From positions 558,001-622,000 of the forward strand of contig NC_021500.1 of the NCBI RefSeq assembly GCF_000410515.1: a DNA stretch of 64,000 nucleotides, read 5' to 3'. Positions 9,094 to 17,771 of the stretch are shown here, piece by piece. Below the pieces are notes generated by a model that saw nothing but the letters and a program-made list of their open reading frames with translations, had not been told where the DNA came from and searched no databases. The first letter of the stretch is position 1, and each line of letters begins with the position of its first letter. Both the position numbers and the translations under genes were made by a program. Source of the stretch: Enterobacter sp. R4-368. Lineage in GTDB: Bacteria > Pseudomonadota > Gammaproteobacteria > Enterobacterales > Enterobacteriaceae.

Positions 9094-9130
9094 TGCACCA
9101 CAATGGTTATTAATGCACCAGTCTGGCGCT
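9094..9130 (+). promoter_or_regulatory. Two NtrC-type sites upstream of nifLA
   Basis: TGCACC-N5-GGTTAT (9094-9110) and TGCACC-N5-GGCGCT (9114-9130) resemble the NtrC consensus TGCACC-N5-GGTGCA, each with one perfect half. Their centres are about 160 and 140 bp upstream of the predicted nifL start site, the same distances as the known NtrC sites of the Klebsiella nifL promoter. This ties nifLA expression to nitrogen limitation. Confidence 0.72.
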
Positions 9131-9237
9131 TTTTTTCCTTCGACCTCCCCTCGCAGACGCCCGCCTGGCGCGGCTTTGGCGCTGATAGCGCGCTTAATAC
9201 CGATCTGGATCAAGGTTTTGTCAGGTTAGCGGCCAAA

Positions 9238-9253
9238 AGGTGCACTCTTTGCA
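9238..9253 (+). promoter_or_regulatory. Sigma-54 promoter of nifLA
   Basis: GG at 9239-9240 and GC at 9251-9252 flank TGCACTCTTT (10 bp). As in Klebsiella the -24 element lacks the T of TGGC, a feature of the NtrC-dependent nifL promoter. The start site would be about 9264, leaving a leader of roughly 86 nt before nifL. Confidence 0.75.
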
Positions 9254-9307
9254 TGGTTATACGTGCATGACATGTTGTCCGGGCGAAAGCCGCCAGGTGG
9301 CACAAAT

Positions 9308-9323
9308 TGTCAGAACTACGACA
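9308..9323. promoter_or_regulatory. NifA site, probably for nifF
   Basis: TGT-CAGAACTACG-ACA is an exact NifA upstream activator match. It lies about 270 bp upstream of the nifF start site, similar to the distant nifF activator site known in Klebsiella. It also lies inside the transcribed leader of nifL, so NifA bound here could affect both units. Confidence 0.6.
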
Positions 9324-9349
9324 CAACTAACTGACCGCAGGAGTGTGCG

Positions 9350-10837
9350 ATGACCCTGAATATGATGATGGATGCCAGCGCGCCCGAGGCAATCGCCGGT
9401 GCGCTTTCGCAACACCATCCTGGGCTGTTTTTTACCATCGTTGAAGAAGCGCCCGTCGCCATTTCGCTGACCGATGCCGACGCACGCATTGTCTATGCCA
9501 ACCCGGCATTCTGCCGCCAGACCGGCTATGAGCTTGAGGAGTTGTTGCAGCAAAATCCCCGCCTGCTTGCAAGCCACCAAACCCCCAGGGAAATCTACCA
9601 GGATATGTGGCACACCTTATTACAACGCCGACCGTGGCGCGGGCAACTGATCAACCGCCACCGCGACGGCAGCCTGTATCTGGTCGAGATCGATATTACC
9701 CCGGTAATTAACCCGTTTGGCGAACTGGAACACTACCTGGCAATGCAGCGTGATATCAGCGCCAGCTACGCGCTGGAGCAGCGGTTGCGTAACCACATGA
9801 CGCTGACCGAAGCGGTGCTGAATAACATTCCGGCGGCGGTGGTTGTGGTGGATGAACGCGATCATGTGGTGATGGATAACCTCGCCTACAAAACGTTCTG
9901 TGCCGACTGCGGCGGAAAAGAGCTCCTGAGCGAACTTAATTTTTCAGCCCGCAAAGCGGAGCTGGCGAACGGCCAGGTCTTACCGGTGGTGTTGCGCGGC
10001 GCGGTGCGCTGGTTGTCAGTTACCTGTTGGGCGCTGCCGGGCGTCAGCGAAGAAGCCAGTCGCTACTTTATTGATAACGCGCTGACGCGCACGCTGGTGG
10101 TCATCACCGACGACACCCAACAGCGCCAGCAGCAGGAACAGGGACGGCTTGATCGCCTTAAACAGCAGATGACCAGCGGCAAACTGCTGGCGGCGATCCG
10201 CGAAGCGCTGGACGCCGCGCTGATCCAGCTTAACTGCCCCATCAATATGCTGGCGGCGGCGCGGCGGTTAAACGGCAGTGATAACAACAACATGGCGCTG
10301 GACGCCGCGTGGCGCGAAGGTGAAGAGGCGATGGCGCGGCTGAAACGTTGCCGCCCGTCGCTGGAACTGGAAAGTGCGGCGGTCTGGCCGCTGCAACCCT
10401 TTTTTGACGATTTGCACGCGCTTTATCACACCCGCTTCGGCGAGGGTAAAAATTTGCAGGTCACGCTGGATTCCCATCATCTGGTGGGATTTGGACAGCG
10501 TACGCAACTGTTGGCCTGCCTGAGTTTGTGGCTCGATCGCACGCTGGATATTGCCGCCGGTCTGCGTGATTTTACCGCAGAAACAGAGATTTTCGCCCGC
10601 GAAGAAGAGGGCTGGCTCTCTTTGTATATTACTGACAATGTGCCGCTGATCCCGGTGCGCCATACCCACTCGCCGGATGCGCTTAACGCGCCGGGCAAAG
10701 GCATGGAGCTGCGCCTGATCCAGACGCTGGTGGCGCACCACCACGGCGCGATAGAACTCACTTCACGCCCGGAAGGCGGAAGCTGCCTGACCCTACGATT
10801 CCCGCTATTTCATTCACTGACCGGAGGTTCAAAATGA
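9350..10837 (+). CDS. nifL: NifL, redox- and nitrogen-sensing anti-activator
   Basis: NifL binds and inhibits NifA when oxygen or fixed nitrogen is present. The 495-residue protein has an N-terminal PAS domain (about residues 25-140) with the FAD-binding type sequence ITDADARIVYANPAF-like region, a second PAS-like region, and a C-terminal GHKL ATPase-like domain ending NAPGKGMELRL and GGSCLTLRF. The region where a kinase would carry its phospho-acceptor histidine reads LIQLNCPINMLAA with no His, in keeping with NifL acting by protein contact. The start at 9350 has GCAGGAG upstream. Its TGA overlaps the nifA ATG by four bases, which keeps the two proteins in balance. Confidence 0.95.
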   Translation: MTLNMMMDASAPEAIAGALSQHHPGLFFTIVEEAPVAISLTDADARIVYANPAFCRQTGYELEELLQQNPRLLASHQTPREIYQDMWHTLLQRRPWRGQLINRHRDGSLYLVEIDITPVINPFGELEHYLAMQRDISASYALEQRLRNHMTLTEAVLNNIPAAVVVVDERDHVVMDNLAYKTFCADCGGKELLSELNFSARKAELANGQVLPVVLRGAVRWLSVTCWALPGVSEEASRYFIDNALTRTLVVITDDTQQRQQQEQGRLDRLKQQMTSGKLLAAIREALDAALIQLNCPINMLAAARRLNGSDNNNMALDAAWREGEEAMARLKRCRPSLELESAAVWPLQPFFDDLHALYHTRFGEGKNLQVTLDSHHLVGFGQRTQLLACLSLWLDRTLDIAAGLRDFTAETEIFAREEEGWLSLYITDNVPLIPVRHTHSPDALNAPGKGMELRLIQTLVAHHHGAIELTSRPEGGSCLTLRFPLFHSLTGGSK

Positions 10838-12408
10838 CCCAGCGAACCGAGTCGGGTAATACCGTCTGGCGCTTCGATTTGTCCCAGCAGTTCACCGCGA
10901 TGCAGCGGATAAGCGTGGTACTCAGCCGGGCGACCGAAGTCGAACAGACGCTCCAGCAAGTGCTGTGCGTATTGCACAATGACGCCTTTTTGCAGCACGG
11001 CATGATCTGTCTGTACGACAGCCAGCAGGCGATTTTGACTATTGAAGCGTTGCAGGAAGCCGATCAGCAGTTAATCCCCGGCAGCTCGCAAATTCGCTAC
11101 CGTCCGGGCGAAGGGCTGGTCGGGACGGTGCTTTCACAGGGGCAATCATTAGTGCTGGCACGGGTTGCCGACGATCAGCGTTTTCTTGACCGGCTGGGAC
11201 TGTATGATTACAACCTGCCGTTTATCGCCGTGCCGCTGATCGGGCCGGATGCGCAGACGTTTGGTGTGCTGACGGCGCAACCCATGGCGCGTTACGAAGA
11301 GCGGTTACCCGCCTGCACCCGCTTTCTGGAAACGGTTGCCAATCTGGTGGCGCAGACCGTGCGTTTGATGGCCCCACCGGCAGCGCGCCCTTCCCCGCGC
11401 GCCGCGATAACGCAGGCTGCCAGCCCGAAATCCTGCACTGCCTCACGCGCATTCGGCTTCGAGAATATGGTCGGTAACAGCCCGGCGATGCGCCAGACCA
11501 TGGAGATTATCCGTCAGGTCTCGCGCTGGGACACCACCGTTCTGGTACGCGGCGAGAGCGGCACCGGTAAGGAACTGATTGCCAACGCCATTCACCATAA
11601 TTCACCGCGCGCCAGTGCGCCGTTTGTGAAATTCAACTGTGCGGCGCTGCCGGACACACTGCTTGAAAGCGAATTGTTCGGTCATGAAAAAGGGGCCTTT
11701 ACCGGTGCGGTACGCCAGCGTAAAGGCCGTTTTGAGCTGGCCGATGGCGGCACGCTGTTTCTTGACGAGATTGGCGAAAGTAGCGCTTCGTTTCAGGCTA
11801 AGCTGCTGCGCATCCTGCAGGAAGGCGAAATGGAACGCGTCGGCGGCGACGAGACACTGCAAGTCAATGTGCGCATTATCGCCGCGACGAACCGTAATCT
11901 GGAAGATGAAGTCCGGCTGGGGCACTTTCGCGAAGATCTCTATTACCGCCTGAATGTAATGCCCATCACCCTACCTCCGCTGCGGGAACGCCAGGAGGAC
12001 ATTGCCGAACTGGCGCACTTTCTGGTGCGCAAAATCGCCCACAACCAGAGCCGCACGCTGCGTATTAGCGAGGGCGCTATCCGCCTGCTGATGAGCTATA
12101 ACTGGCCCGGTAATGTGCGTGAACTGGAAAACTGCCTTGAGCGCTCGGCGGTGATGTCGGAAAACGGTCTGATCGATCGGGACGTGATTTTGTTTAATCA
12201 TCGCGACCAGCCAGCCAAACCGCCGGTTATCAGCGTCACGCACGACGATAACTGGCTCGATAACACCCTTGACGAGCGCCAGCGGTTGATTGCGGCGCTG
12301 GAAAAAGCAGGATGGGTACAGGCCAAAGCCGCGCGCTTGCTGGGAATGACGCCGCGCCAGGTCGCCTATCGCATTCAGACGATGGATATCACCCTGCCAA
12401 GGCTATAA
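10834..12408 (+). CDS. nifA: NifA, sigma-54 activator of nif operons
   Basis: NifA is the enhancer-binding protein that opens RpoN promoters of the nif operons. Length is 524 residues. The domains are an N-terminal GAF domain (about 20-180), an AAA+ domain, and a C-terminal Fis-type helix-turn-helix around 480-520 ([18 protein letters not shown]). In the AAA+ domain, Walker A GESGTGKE is at 240-247, the sigma-54 contact loop GAFTGA at 287-292 and Walker [11 protein letters not shown] near 306-315. It lacks the CX4C linker of oxygen-sensitive rhizobial NifA, so redox sensing is left to NifL. It is translationally coupled to nifL. Confidence 0.97.
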   Translation: MTQRTESGNTVWRFDLSQQFTAMQRISVVLSRATEVEQTLQQVLCVLHNDAFLQHGMICLYDSQQAILTIEALQEADQQLIPGSSQIRYRPGEGLVGTVLSQGQSLVLARVADDQRFLDRLGLYDYNLPFIAVPLIGPDAQTFGVLTAQPMARYEERLPACTRFLETVANLVAQTVRLMAPPAARPSPRAAITQAASPKSCTASRAFGFENMVGNSPAMRQTMEIIRQVSRWDTTVLVRGESGTGKELIANAIHHNSPRASAPFVKFNCAALPDTLLESELFGHEKGAFTGAVRQRKGRFELADGGTLFLDEIGESSASFQAKLLRILQEGEMERVGGDETLQVNVRIIAATNRNLEDEVRLGHFREDLYYRLNVMPITLPPLRERQEDIAELAHFLVRKIAHNQSRTLRISEGAIRLLMSYNWPGNVRELENCLERSAVMSENGLIDRDVILFNHRDQPAKPPVISVTHDDNWLDNTLDERQRLIAALEKAGWVQAKAARLLGMTPRQVAYRIQTMDITLPRL

Positions 12409-12415
12409 CAGCGGT

Positions 12416-12431
12416 TGTGGCATTCGGTACA
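12416..12431 (+). promoter_or_regulatory. NifA site of nifBQ
   Basis: TGT-GGCATTCGGT-ACA matches TGT-N10-ACA exactly, starting just after the nifA stop and centred about 105 bp upstream of the predicted nifB start site. Confidence 0.68.
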
Positions 12432-12501
12432 TTGTCAGCCAAATGCCACAAAACCGACAACCCGGAAAAATAAATACCACTATTTTTCAAAAAGTTGTAG
12501 C

Positions 12502-12517
12502 GGGAACAGGATTTGCA
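12502..12517 (+). promoter_or_regulatory. Sigma-54 promoter of nifBQ
   Basis: GG at 12503-12504 and GC at 12515-12516 are separated by AACAGGATTT. It lies 38 bp before nifB and below a NifA site. The -24 box is GGG rather than TGG, a weaker match. Confidence 0.7.
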
Positions 12518-12554
12518 ACCACCAGGAATAATTCCGTAAACGGAGGTACTTTCC

Positions 12555-13949
12555 ATGATGTCCTGTTCATCCGCCGCTGGCGGTTCCCGGTGTCAGTCAA
12601 CGCCGTCTGAACCGCTTTCCGATGCCATCGCCGGTAAAGTGGCGCTGCACCCGTGCTACTCGAAAAGCGGTCATCACCGTTTTGCGCGTATGCACTTACC
12701 GGTAGCCCCCGCCTGTAACCTGCAATGTAACTACTGCAATCGCAAATTTGATTGCAGTAACGAATCCCGGCCTGGCGTCTCATCCTCGCTCTTAACCCCC
12801 GAACAGGCGGTGGCGAAAGTACGGCAAGTTGCGGCGGCTATCCCGCAACTGTCGGTGGTTGGCATTGCCGGGCCCGGCGATCCACTGGCGAATATCGTAC
12901 GTACCTTCACCACGCTGGAGATGGTGCGCGAACAGTTACCGGATATGAAATTGTGTCTCTCCACCAACGGCTTGATGCTGCCGGACGCCGTTGATCGGCT
13001 GGTCAGTCTCGGCGTCGATCACGTAACGGTGACCATCAATACGCTCGATCCGCAAATTGCCGCGCAGATCTACGCCTGGCTGTGGCTCGAGGGTGAACGG
13101 TACAGCGGACGCGAAGCGGGTGAAATATTAATAGCCCGTCAACTGGAGGGGGTTCGTCGCCTGACGGCGCAAGGTGTGCTGGTGAAAATCAACTCGGTGC
13201 TGATCCCCGGTATTAACGAGTTCGCGCTGGCCGATGTCAGCCGCGAACTGCGCGAAGCTGGTGCGTTTATCCATAACATTATGCCGCTGATAGCCCGCCC
13301 GGAACACGGCACGGTATTTGGCCTTAACGGCCAGGCCGAACCCGATGCAGAGATGGTCGCGCGCGTGCGCGAAAGCTGTGGCGAAGTGATGCCGCAAATG
13401 ACCCACTGCCAGCAGTGCCGCGCGGATGCGATTGGTATGCTCGGCGAAGATCGCAGCCAGCAATTTGCCCTGCTACCCGTTGAATCCGCCCCGCAGCCGT
13501 GGTTGCCGACGCTGTTTCGCCGTGCGCAGCTTCACGCCAGTATCGTCACCAAAGGCGAATCCGATGATGCAGAGGCCTGTCTGGTGGCGGTGGCGTCAAC
13601 GCATGGCGAGCTGATCGACTGCCATTTTGGTCATGCGGATCGCTTTCGTATTTACAGTTTATCAGCCGCGGGCGCTGTGCTGGTCAACGAGCGTTTCACA
13701 CCGAAATATTGCCAGGGTTCGGATAATTGTGAGCCGCCGGAAAGCGACACAAGACTGGACACCGTGCTCGACTTGCTGGCCGATGTGAAAGCCGTTTTCT
13801 GCGCCCGCATTGGCTACGAACCGTGGCAAAAATTGCAATCGCGCGGCATTCAGCCCTGCGTTGATGATGCCTGGCAACCCATCGCTTCCTCGCTGTTACG
13901 CTGGTGGCAAACTGCGCCGACAAAGGGGCAAAACAAGGGGGTGGCATGA
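12555..13949 (+). CDS. nifB: NifB, radical SAM FeMo-co core synthase
   Basis: NifB inserts the central carbide and fuses two [4Fe-4S] clusters into NifB-co, the committed step of FeMo-cofactor synthesis. In 464 residues, the radical SAM motif CNLQCNYC gives Cys54, Cys58 and Cys61 (CX3CX2C), and Cys34 (HPCYS) is a further cluster ligand. A C-terminal NifX-like domain starts near residue 330 (ACLVAVASTHGELIDCHFGHADRF is its signature). The start follows GGAGG at 12541-12545; ATG 12555 and 12558 are both possible. The stop overlaps the start of nifQ. Confidence 0.96.
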   Translation: MMSCSSAAGGSRCQSTPSEPLSDAIAGKVALHPCYSKSGHHRFARMHLPVAPACNLQCNYCNRKFDCSNESRPGVSSSLLTPEQAVAKVRQVAAAIPQLSVVGIAGPGDPLANIVRTFTTLEMVREQLPDMKLCLSTNGLMLPDAVDRLVSLGVDHVTVTINTLDPQIAAQIYAWLWLEGERYSGREAGEILIARQLEGVRRLTAQGVLVKINSVLIPGINEFALADVSRELREAGAFIHNIMPLIARPEHGTVFGLNGQAEPDAEMVARVRESCGEVMPQMTHCQQCRADAIGMLGEDRSQQFALLPVESAPQPWLPTLFRRAQLHASIVTKGESDDAEACLVAVASTHGELIDCHFGHADRFRIYSLSAAGAVLVNERFTPKYCQGSDNCEPPESDTRLDTVLDLLADVKAVFCARIGYEPWQKLQSRGIQPCVDDAWQPIASSLLRWWQTAPTKGQNKGVA

Positions 13950-14458
13950 TGCCCGTTGATGACTGGCTACGGCGCTTGTTGTGGCTTTACCTGCACGGTG
14001 AAGGTTGCTATCCGGAAAGAATGGGTTTAAGCGTGAGCGACTGGGAAAACCTGCAGGCGCGTTTCGCCCCGCCTGCGCCGGAAATGCCGGCGGACTGCCG
14101 TTTGCGGCAGAAGCTTATGAGCGAACTTAACGCCACGCGCGGCGCAGAGCGCGCAGAGCTGGCACAGTGGCTGGCGTGCCATATGTCGGCAGATGCCGCG
14201 CCGATGCAGCACATTATTGCCAGTGTCTCACTGGCTTTTAATCACCTGTGGCAGGATCTGGGACTTAGCTCGCGCGCGGAGCTGCGAGAGCTGATGAGCG
14301 ATTGCTTCGCGCCTTTAGTTGAGATGAACAGCAACAATATGCGCTGGAAAAAGTTTTTCTACCGCCAGCGTTGTCTGCACAGCGAAGGCGAAGTGGTGTG
14401 CCGCTCGCCGAGTTGTGATGCCTGCTGCGAACGCCCGCTCTGTTTTGAGCCTTCGTAA
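13946..14458 (+). CDS. nifQ: NifQ, molybdenum donor for FeMo-cofactor
   Basis: NifQ supplies molybdenum as a Mo-Fe-S cluster to NifEN/NifH. The product has 170 residues. The C-terminal cysteine motif is clear: C-RSPS-C-DA-C-C-ERPL-C (CX4CX2CX5C pattern), preceded by MRWKKFFYRQRC. The ATG at 13946 overlaps the nifB TGA in an ATGA arrangement; ATG 13949 is equally possible. The open frame upstream lies in nifB and is not family-like. Hairpin with T-run follows. Confidence 0.94.
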   Translation: MMPVDDWLRRLLWLYLHGEGCYPERMGLSVSDWENLQARFAPPAPEMPADCRLRQKLMSELNATRGAERAELAQWLACHMSADAAPMQHIIASVSLAFNHLWQDLGLSSRAELRELMSDCFAPLVEMNSNNMRWKKFFYRQRCLHSEGEVVCRSPSCDACCERPLCFEPS

Positions 14459-14465
14459 CGTAACC

Positions 14466-14494
14466 AGCCTGATATAGCGGGTAATCAGGCTTTT
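14466..14494 (+). terminator. Intrinsic terminator after nifBQ
   Basis: AGCCTGAT (14466-14473) pairs with ATCAGGCT (14484-14491), followed by a short T-run. It marks the right-hand end of the nif cluster. Confidence 0.75.
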
Positions 14495-14665
14495 ACTCCG
14501 CACTAAAACCCGCGTCGCCTGTACACTTACCGCTTTGCTGTCCTATCCTTTCACAATAAAAGTCAAATATTTTGCCGCAGTCACACGGTTCCGGTAGCCA
14601 GGGTGTTAATGTTGCTTATATATTTGGAAAACTTATACAAAAGTACACGGTGTGCGAGGTGGCGA

Positions 14666-15904
14666 ATGTATTCTTTTGTGGCCAGACAGGCGATTTTTGA
14701 TAAGCAATTGAACACCGTCGGTTACGAACTCCTCTTTCGGAACAGCATGGATAACCGCTTCCCCGATATCTCTGCGGAACAGGCCACCACGCAGTTAATC
14801 GAAGAGCAGTTCCTCAGCGCGCCGGTGGGCCGGAAGAGCGACAACAGTACGGTTTACGTCAATTTTCCCTACCAGTTGCTGGTCGAAGGTCTCGCGGAAA
14901 CGCTGCCGGTAAACCGCGTGGTGATTGAAATTCTGGAAGACGCCGAACCGGATCTCAAACTGCTGGAAACCGTCAAACGGATGCACGCGCTGGGTTTTCG
15001 CATTGCGCTCGATGATTTCGAACCCGGAAATCAGTGGGAAGCCTTTATGCCCTATGTCAACGTGATTAAATTTGACATAAGAAGAAGCCCGCGCGAAAAA
15101 ATTAGCGACTATATTCTCGCCAATCGGGAATTATTGCGCCATGCGGTTTTTCTGGCCGAAAAAGTGGAAACCTACGAAGAGTTTGAGACCTTTAAAAAAT
15201 TAGGTTTTCATCTTTTCCAGGGGTATTTTTTCAGCAAACCGGTGGTGACTAAACGAAATAAACTGGCGCAAAACCGTGCATTTGCTCTGAAGCTGATGCA
15301 GGAAGTTAACGTTGAATCACCCAATTTAAACAAAATTGAAGATCTGCTGAAACGCGATGTTTCTCTCTCGTTTAAAATTATGCGTTATGCGCAAAACATT
15401 TTATATAACACGCGCGGTATTAGCGGTTTTCGCAATCAATCGCTGCGCGACATCGTGGTCTACCTTGGCATCAGTGAAATGCGCCGTTTTGTGCTGGTGG
15501 CGTGTCTGACCTCCTTCGAGGATGTCACCAACACTGAAATTTATTACCTGAGCCTGATCCGCGCCAAGTTTTGCGAATTGGTGGCGGCACGTACGTCGTC
15601 CAATAACATCTCTAATGATGCCTTTATGGCAGGGCTCTTCTCGCTGCTGGATGTGATCCTCGGGCTACCGCTGGAAGAGCTGATGGCGCAGATCGCCGTC
15701 TCGCCGGAAGTGGCTAAAGCGCTTGAGGCCAACAGCGGCGAACTCTACCCCTACGTGCGGCTGGCGCGCCTGTACGAGCAGCGGATGTGGGATGAGGCCA
15801 GCGACGTGGCGCATGAAATTGGCTTACCCAATTCGGCCATTTCAGAGCTGATGAACCAGGCCACAAAATGGGCGGACGAACTGCCGATAACTATTTCCCA
15901 TTAA
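14666..15904 (+). CDS. EAL-HDOD signalling protein, probably not a phosphodiesterase
   Basis: The 412-residue protein has an N-terminal EAL-type domain (about 1-200) and a C-terminal HDOD domain (about 205-400). It resembles the CdgJ/YuxH group that affects motility. The EAL signature is replaced by ELLFR, and the DDFGxG motif is DDFEPG, so c-di-GMP hydrolysis is unlikely and a binding or scaffolding role is more plausible. The start at 14666 follows GAGG at 14655-14658; an upstream ATG at 14603 adds residues that do not look like the family. It sits next to a chemoreceptor gene, which fits a part in motility. The downstream hairpin separates it from that gene. Confidence 0.8.
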   Translation: MYSFVARQAIFDKQLNTVGYELLFRNSMDNRFPDISAEQATTQLIEEQFLSAPVGRKSDNSTVYVNFPYQLLVEGLAETLPVNRVVIEILEDAEPDLKLLETVKRMHALGFRIALDDFEPGNQWEAFMPYVNVIKFDIRRSPREKISDYILANRELLRHAVFLAEKVETYEEFETFKKLGFHLFQGYFFSKPVVTKRNKLAQNRAFALKLMQEVNVESPNLNKIEDLLKRDVSLSFKIMRYAQNILYNTRGISGFRNQSLRDIVVYLGISEMRRFVLVACLTSFEDVTNTEIYYLSLIRAKFCELVAARTSSNNISNDAFMAGLFSLLDVILGLPLEELMAQIAVSPEVAKALEANSGELYPYVRLARLYEQRMWDEASDVAHEIGLPNSAISELMNQATKWADELPITISH

Positions 15905-15905
15905 T

Positions 15906-15937
15906 TTTTCTGCGCACTGAGTACGGTGCGCAGAAAA
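15906..15937. terminator. Terminator hairpin after the EAL-HDOD gene
   Basis: A 12-bp perfect stem, TTTTCTGCGCAC (15906-15917) with GTGCGCAGAAAA (15926-15937), surrounds an 8-nt loop. A and T tracts on both sides make it usable in either direction. Confidence 0.7.
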
Positions 15938-16077
15938 TAAACTTCAGCACAAAGATACCATTTGAAACAATATTTCACTTCATTGAATTATTATTCTCCA
16001 ACCTTTTTAACAACCGCCCTTCCCTTAATCTAAATTAAAAATCCGATGTGTGCTATTGCACAAAAATCATAGCAATG

Positions 16078-16129
16078 TGTGATAGAGATCAGATAAATAG
16101 ATCAATTTTTCCTAAAATATTGCCGTTAT
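16078..16129 (+). promoter_or_regulatory. Possible CRP site and sigma-28 promoter of the chemoreceptor gene
   Basis: CAATTTTT-N11-GCCGTTAT (16103-16129) matches the flagellar sigma-28 consensus TAAAGTTT-N11-GCCGATAA at 11 of 16 positions with correct spacing. Just upstream, TGTGA-N6-TCAGA (16078-16093) matches the CRP consensus at 9 of 10 positions. Both are pattern matches only. Confidence 0.42.
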
Positions 16130-16161
16130 TAATATTACCTTTCTTTACTTAGTTGTGGATT

Positions 16162-17727
16162 ATGAAAAAAATTGCGCAGGCCACTGTATTAACCAAATTG
16201 CTCATCGGCTTCTCCATCCTGATTGTGATGATGTTGTTGCTGGGCGTTGTTTCTATTTATCAACTTAACAGCACCAATAAAAATATAGACCAGTTCCGCG
16301 AAAGCAGAATGCCAGGCGTTCGTTATACCCTTGAAATGCGAGGCGTCTTAGCTGAAATGCGCCTGCAACAGGTGCAGTATATTGCTTCCACCACGCCGGC
16401 GTCGCTGGATCAACATCGCGGCGAATTGCTGCAAAACCAGGCAACCTTCCTGAATGCTCAGCAGCAGTACGCAAAAATCTCGGCCAATGAGCCGCAAGAA
16501 ATGCGCGCCCTGTTCGCGACTGTGGTGGATAACTTTAAAAACTTTGTTGATGTAAACGCCAAAGTGATCGACGCCATGAATCGTGGCGATGCGGCGGAAG
16601 CGGCCAAAATTAGCGGCGCGGTATCAGCAAAATATCGTACCCAGTTGATGAAAGATCTGGCGACGCTGGTGGATATGGAAGTCGCCATTGGTGATAAAGC
16701 CGGGGAAGATTCTCAGGCCGGTTACCGCCAGGCACTTTATCTGCTGAGCGGCTTGCTGCTGCTGGCCCTGATTGCCACCGGCGTGATTGCGCTGTTTATC
16801 TCGCGTAATCTCTCCCGCCAGCTCGGTGGCGAACCGGCCTATGCGATGTCGATTATGAAGGCGGTCGCTGACGGTAAACTGGGCACCCAGGTTGCGCTGC
16901 GCGAGGGCGACAGCGAAAGCCTGCTGGCGACCATTCATTTAATGAACAATAAACTGGCGGAAATCATCACCGGTATTATCGACGGCAGCGAATCGATTTC
17001 CCATGCCGCAGGCGAAATTGCCGAAGGCAACAACGATTTGTCACAGCGTACCGAAGAACAAGCGGCCTCGCTGGTGCAAACCTCGTCGAACATGCAGCAA
17101 ATCACCGAGAACGTGAAGAGTAACGCGGAAAACGCCCGTAAAGCGAGCGATCTGGCGCGCCAGACGTCACAAACGGCAGTTAAAGGCGGTAAAGAGGTGC
17201 ATGACATGCTGAAACGCATGCATGAAATCTCTGACAGCTCGCAGAAAATTGTCGATATCATTTCGGTGATTGAAGGCATCGCCTTCCAGACCAATATTCT
17301 GGCGCTGAACGCTGCCGTTGAAGCCGCACGTGCTGGCGAGCAGGGTAAAGGTTTTGCCGTGGTGGCCGGTGAAGTGCGCAACCTGGCGCAGAAAAGTGCC
17401 GAGGCGGCGAAAGAGATCAAACAGCTGATTGAAGGCACCGTTGAGAAAATTACCGACGGTTCCCGCTACGCCGATACCGCCAGCCGCGCGATGGAAGAGA
17501 TTGTCAGCTCGGTTAACAAAGTGACGGATATTGTTGCTGAGATCTCCGCTGCCTCTACCGAGCAACATCAGGGGATCAAAGAGATTAGCGTGGCGATTGA
17601 CCAGATGGACCAGGTGACCCAGCAGAACGCCACGCTGGTGGAACAAGCGGCGGTTGCCGCTCAGTCGATGACCGAACAGAGCGAGATGCTGCGCGACTCC
17701 GTGCGCTTCTTCCAGCTGGCGCGTTAA
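16162..17727 (+). CDS. Methyl-accepting chemotaxis protein
   Basis: This is an inner-membrane chemoreceptor of 521 residues. TM1 is about residues 10-32, a four-helix-bundle periplasmic sensor follows to about 185, TM2 lies near 188-212, then a HAMP segment and the cytoplasmic signalling coiled coil. The hairpin tip [20 protein letters not shown] is the invariant CheA/CheW-binding site. The C-terminus ends FFQLAR and lacks the NWETF-type CheR tether, so its adaptation depends on other receptors. The ligand cannot be told from sequence. ATG 16162 is chosen; a TTG three codons upstream is the alternative. Confidence 0.92.
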   Translation: MKKIAQATVLTKLLIGFSILIVMMLLLGVVSIYQLNSTNKNIDQFRESRMPGVRYTLEMRGVLAEMRLQQVQYIASTTPASLDQHRGELLQNQATFLNAQQQYAKISANEPQEMRALFATVVDNFKNFVDVNAKVIDAMNRGDAAEAAKISGAVSAKYRTQLMKDLATLVDMEVAIGDKAGEDSQAGYRQALYLLSGLLLLALIATGVIALFISRNLSRQLGGEPAYAMSIMKAVADGKLGTQVALREGDSESLLATIHLMNNKLAEIITGIIDGSESISHAAGEIAEGNNDLSQRTEEQAASLVQTSSNMQQITENVKSNAENARKASDLARQTSQTAVKGGKEVHDMLKRMHEISDSSQKIVDIISVIEGIAFQTNILALNAAVEAARAGEQGKGFAVVAGEVRNLAQKSAEAAKEIKQLIEGTVEKITDGSRYADTASRAMEEIVSSVNKVTDIVAEISAASTEQHQGIKEISVAIDQMDQVTQQNATLVEQAAVAAQSMTEQSEMLRDSVRFFQLAR

Positions 17728-17735
17728 TCGCAACC

Positions 17736-17760
17736 CGTGCCACTCGCTTCGGGTGGCACG
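17736..17760 (+). terminator. Hairpin after the chemoreceptor gene
   Basis: CGTGCCAC (17736-17743) pairs with GTGGCACG (17753-17760). It lies between this gene and the convergent aldehyde dehydrogenase; the following T-run is weak. Confidence 0.5.
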
Positions 17761-17771
17761 GCGTTTACTTG

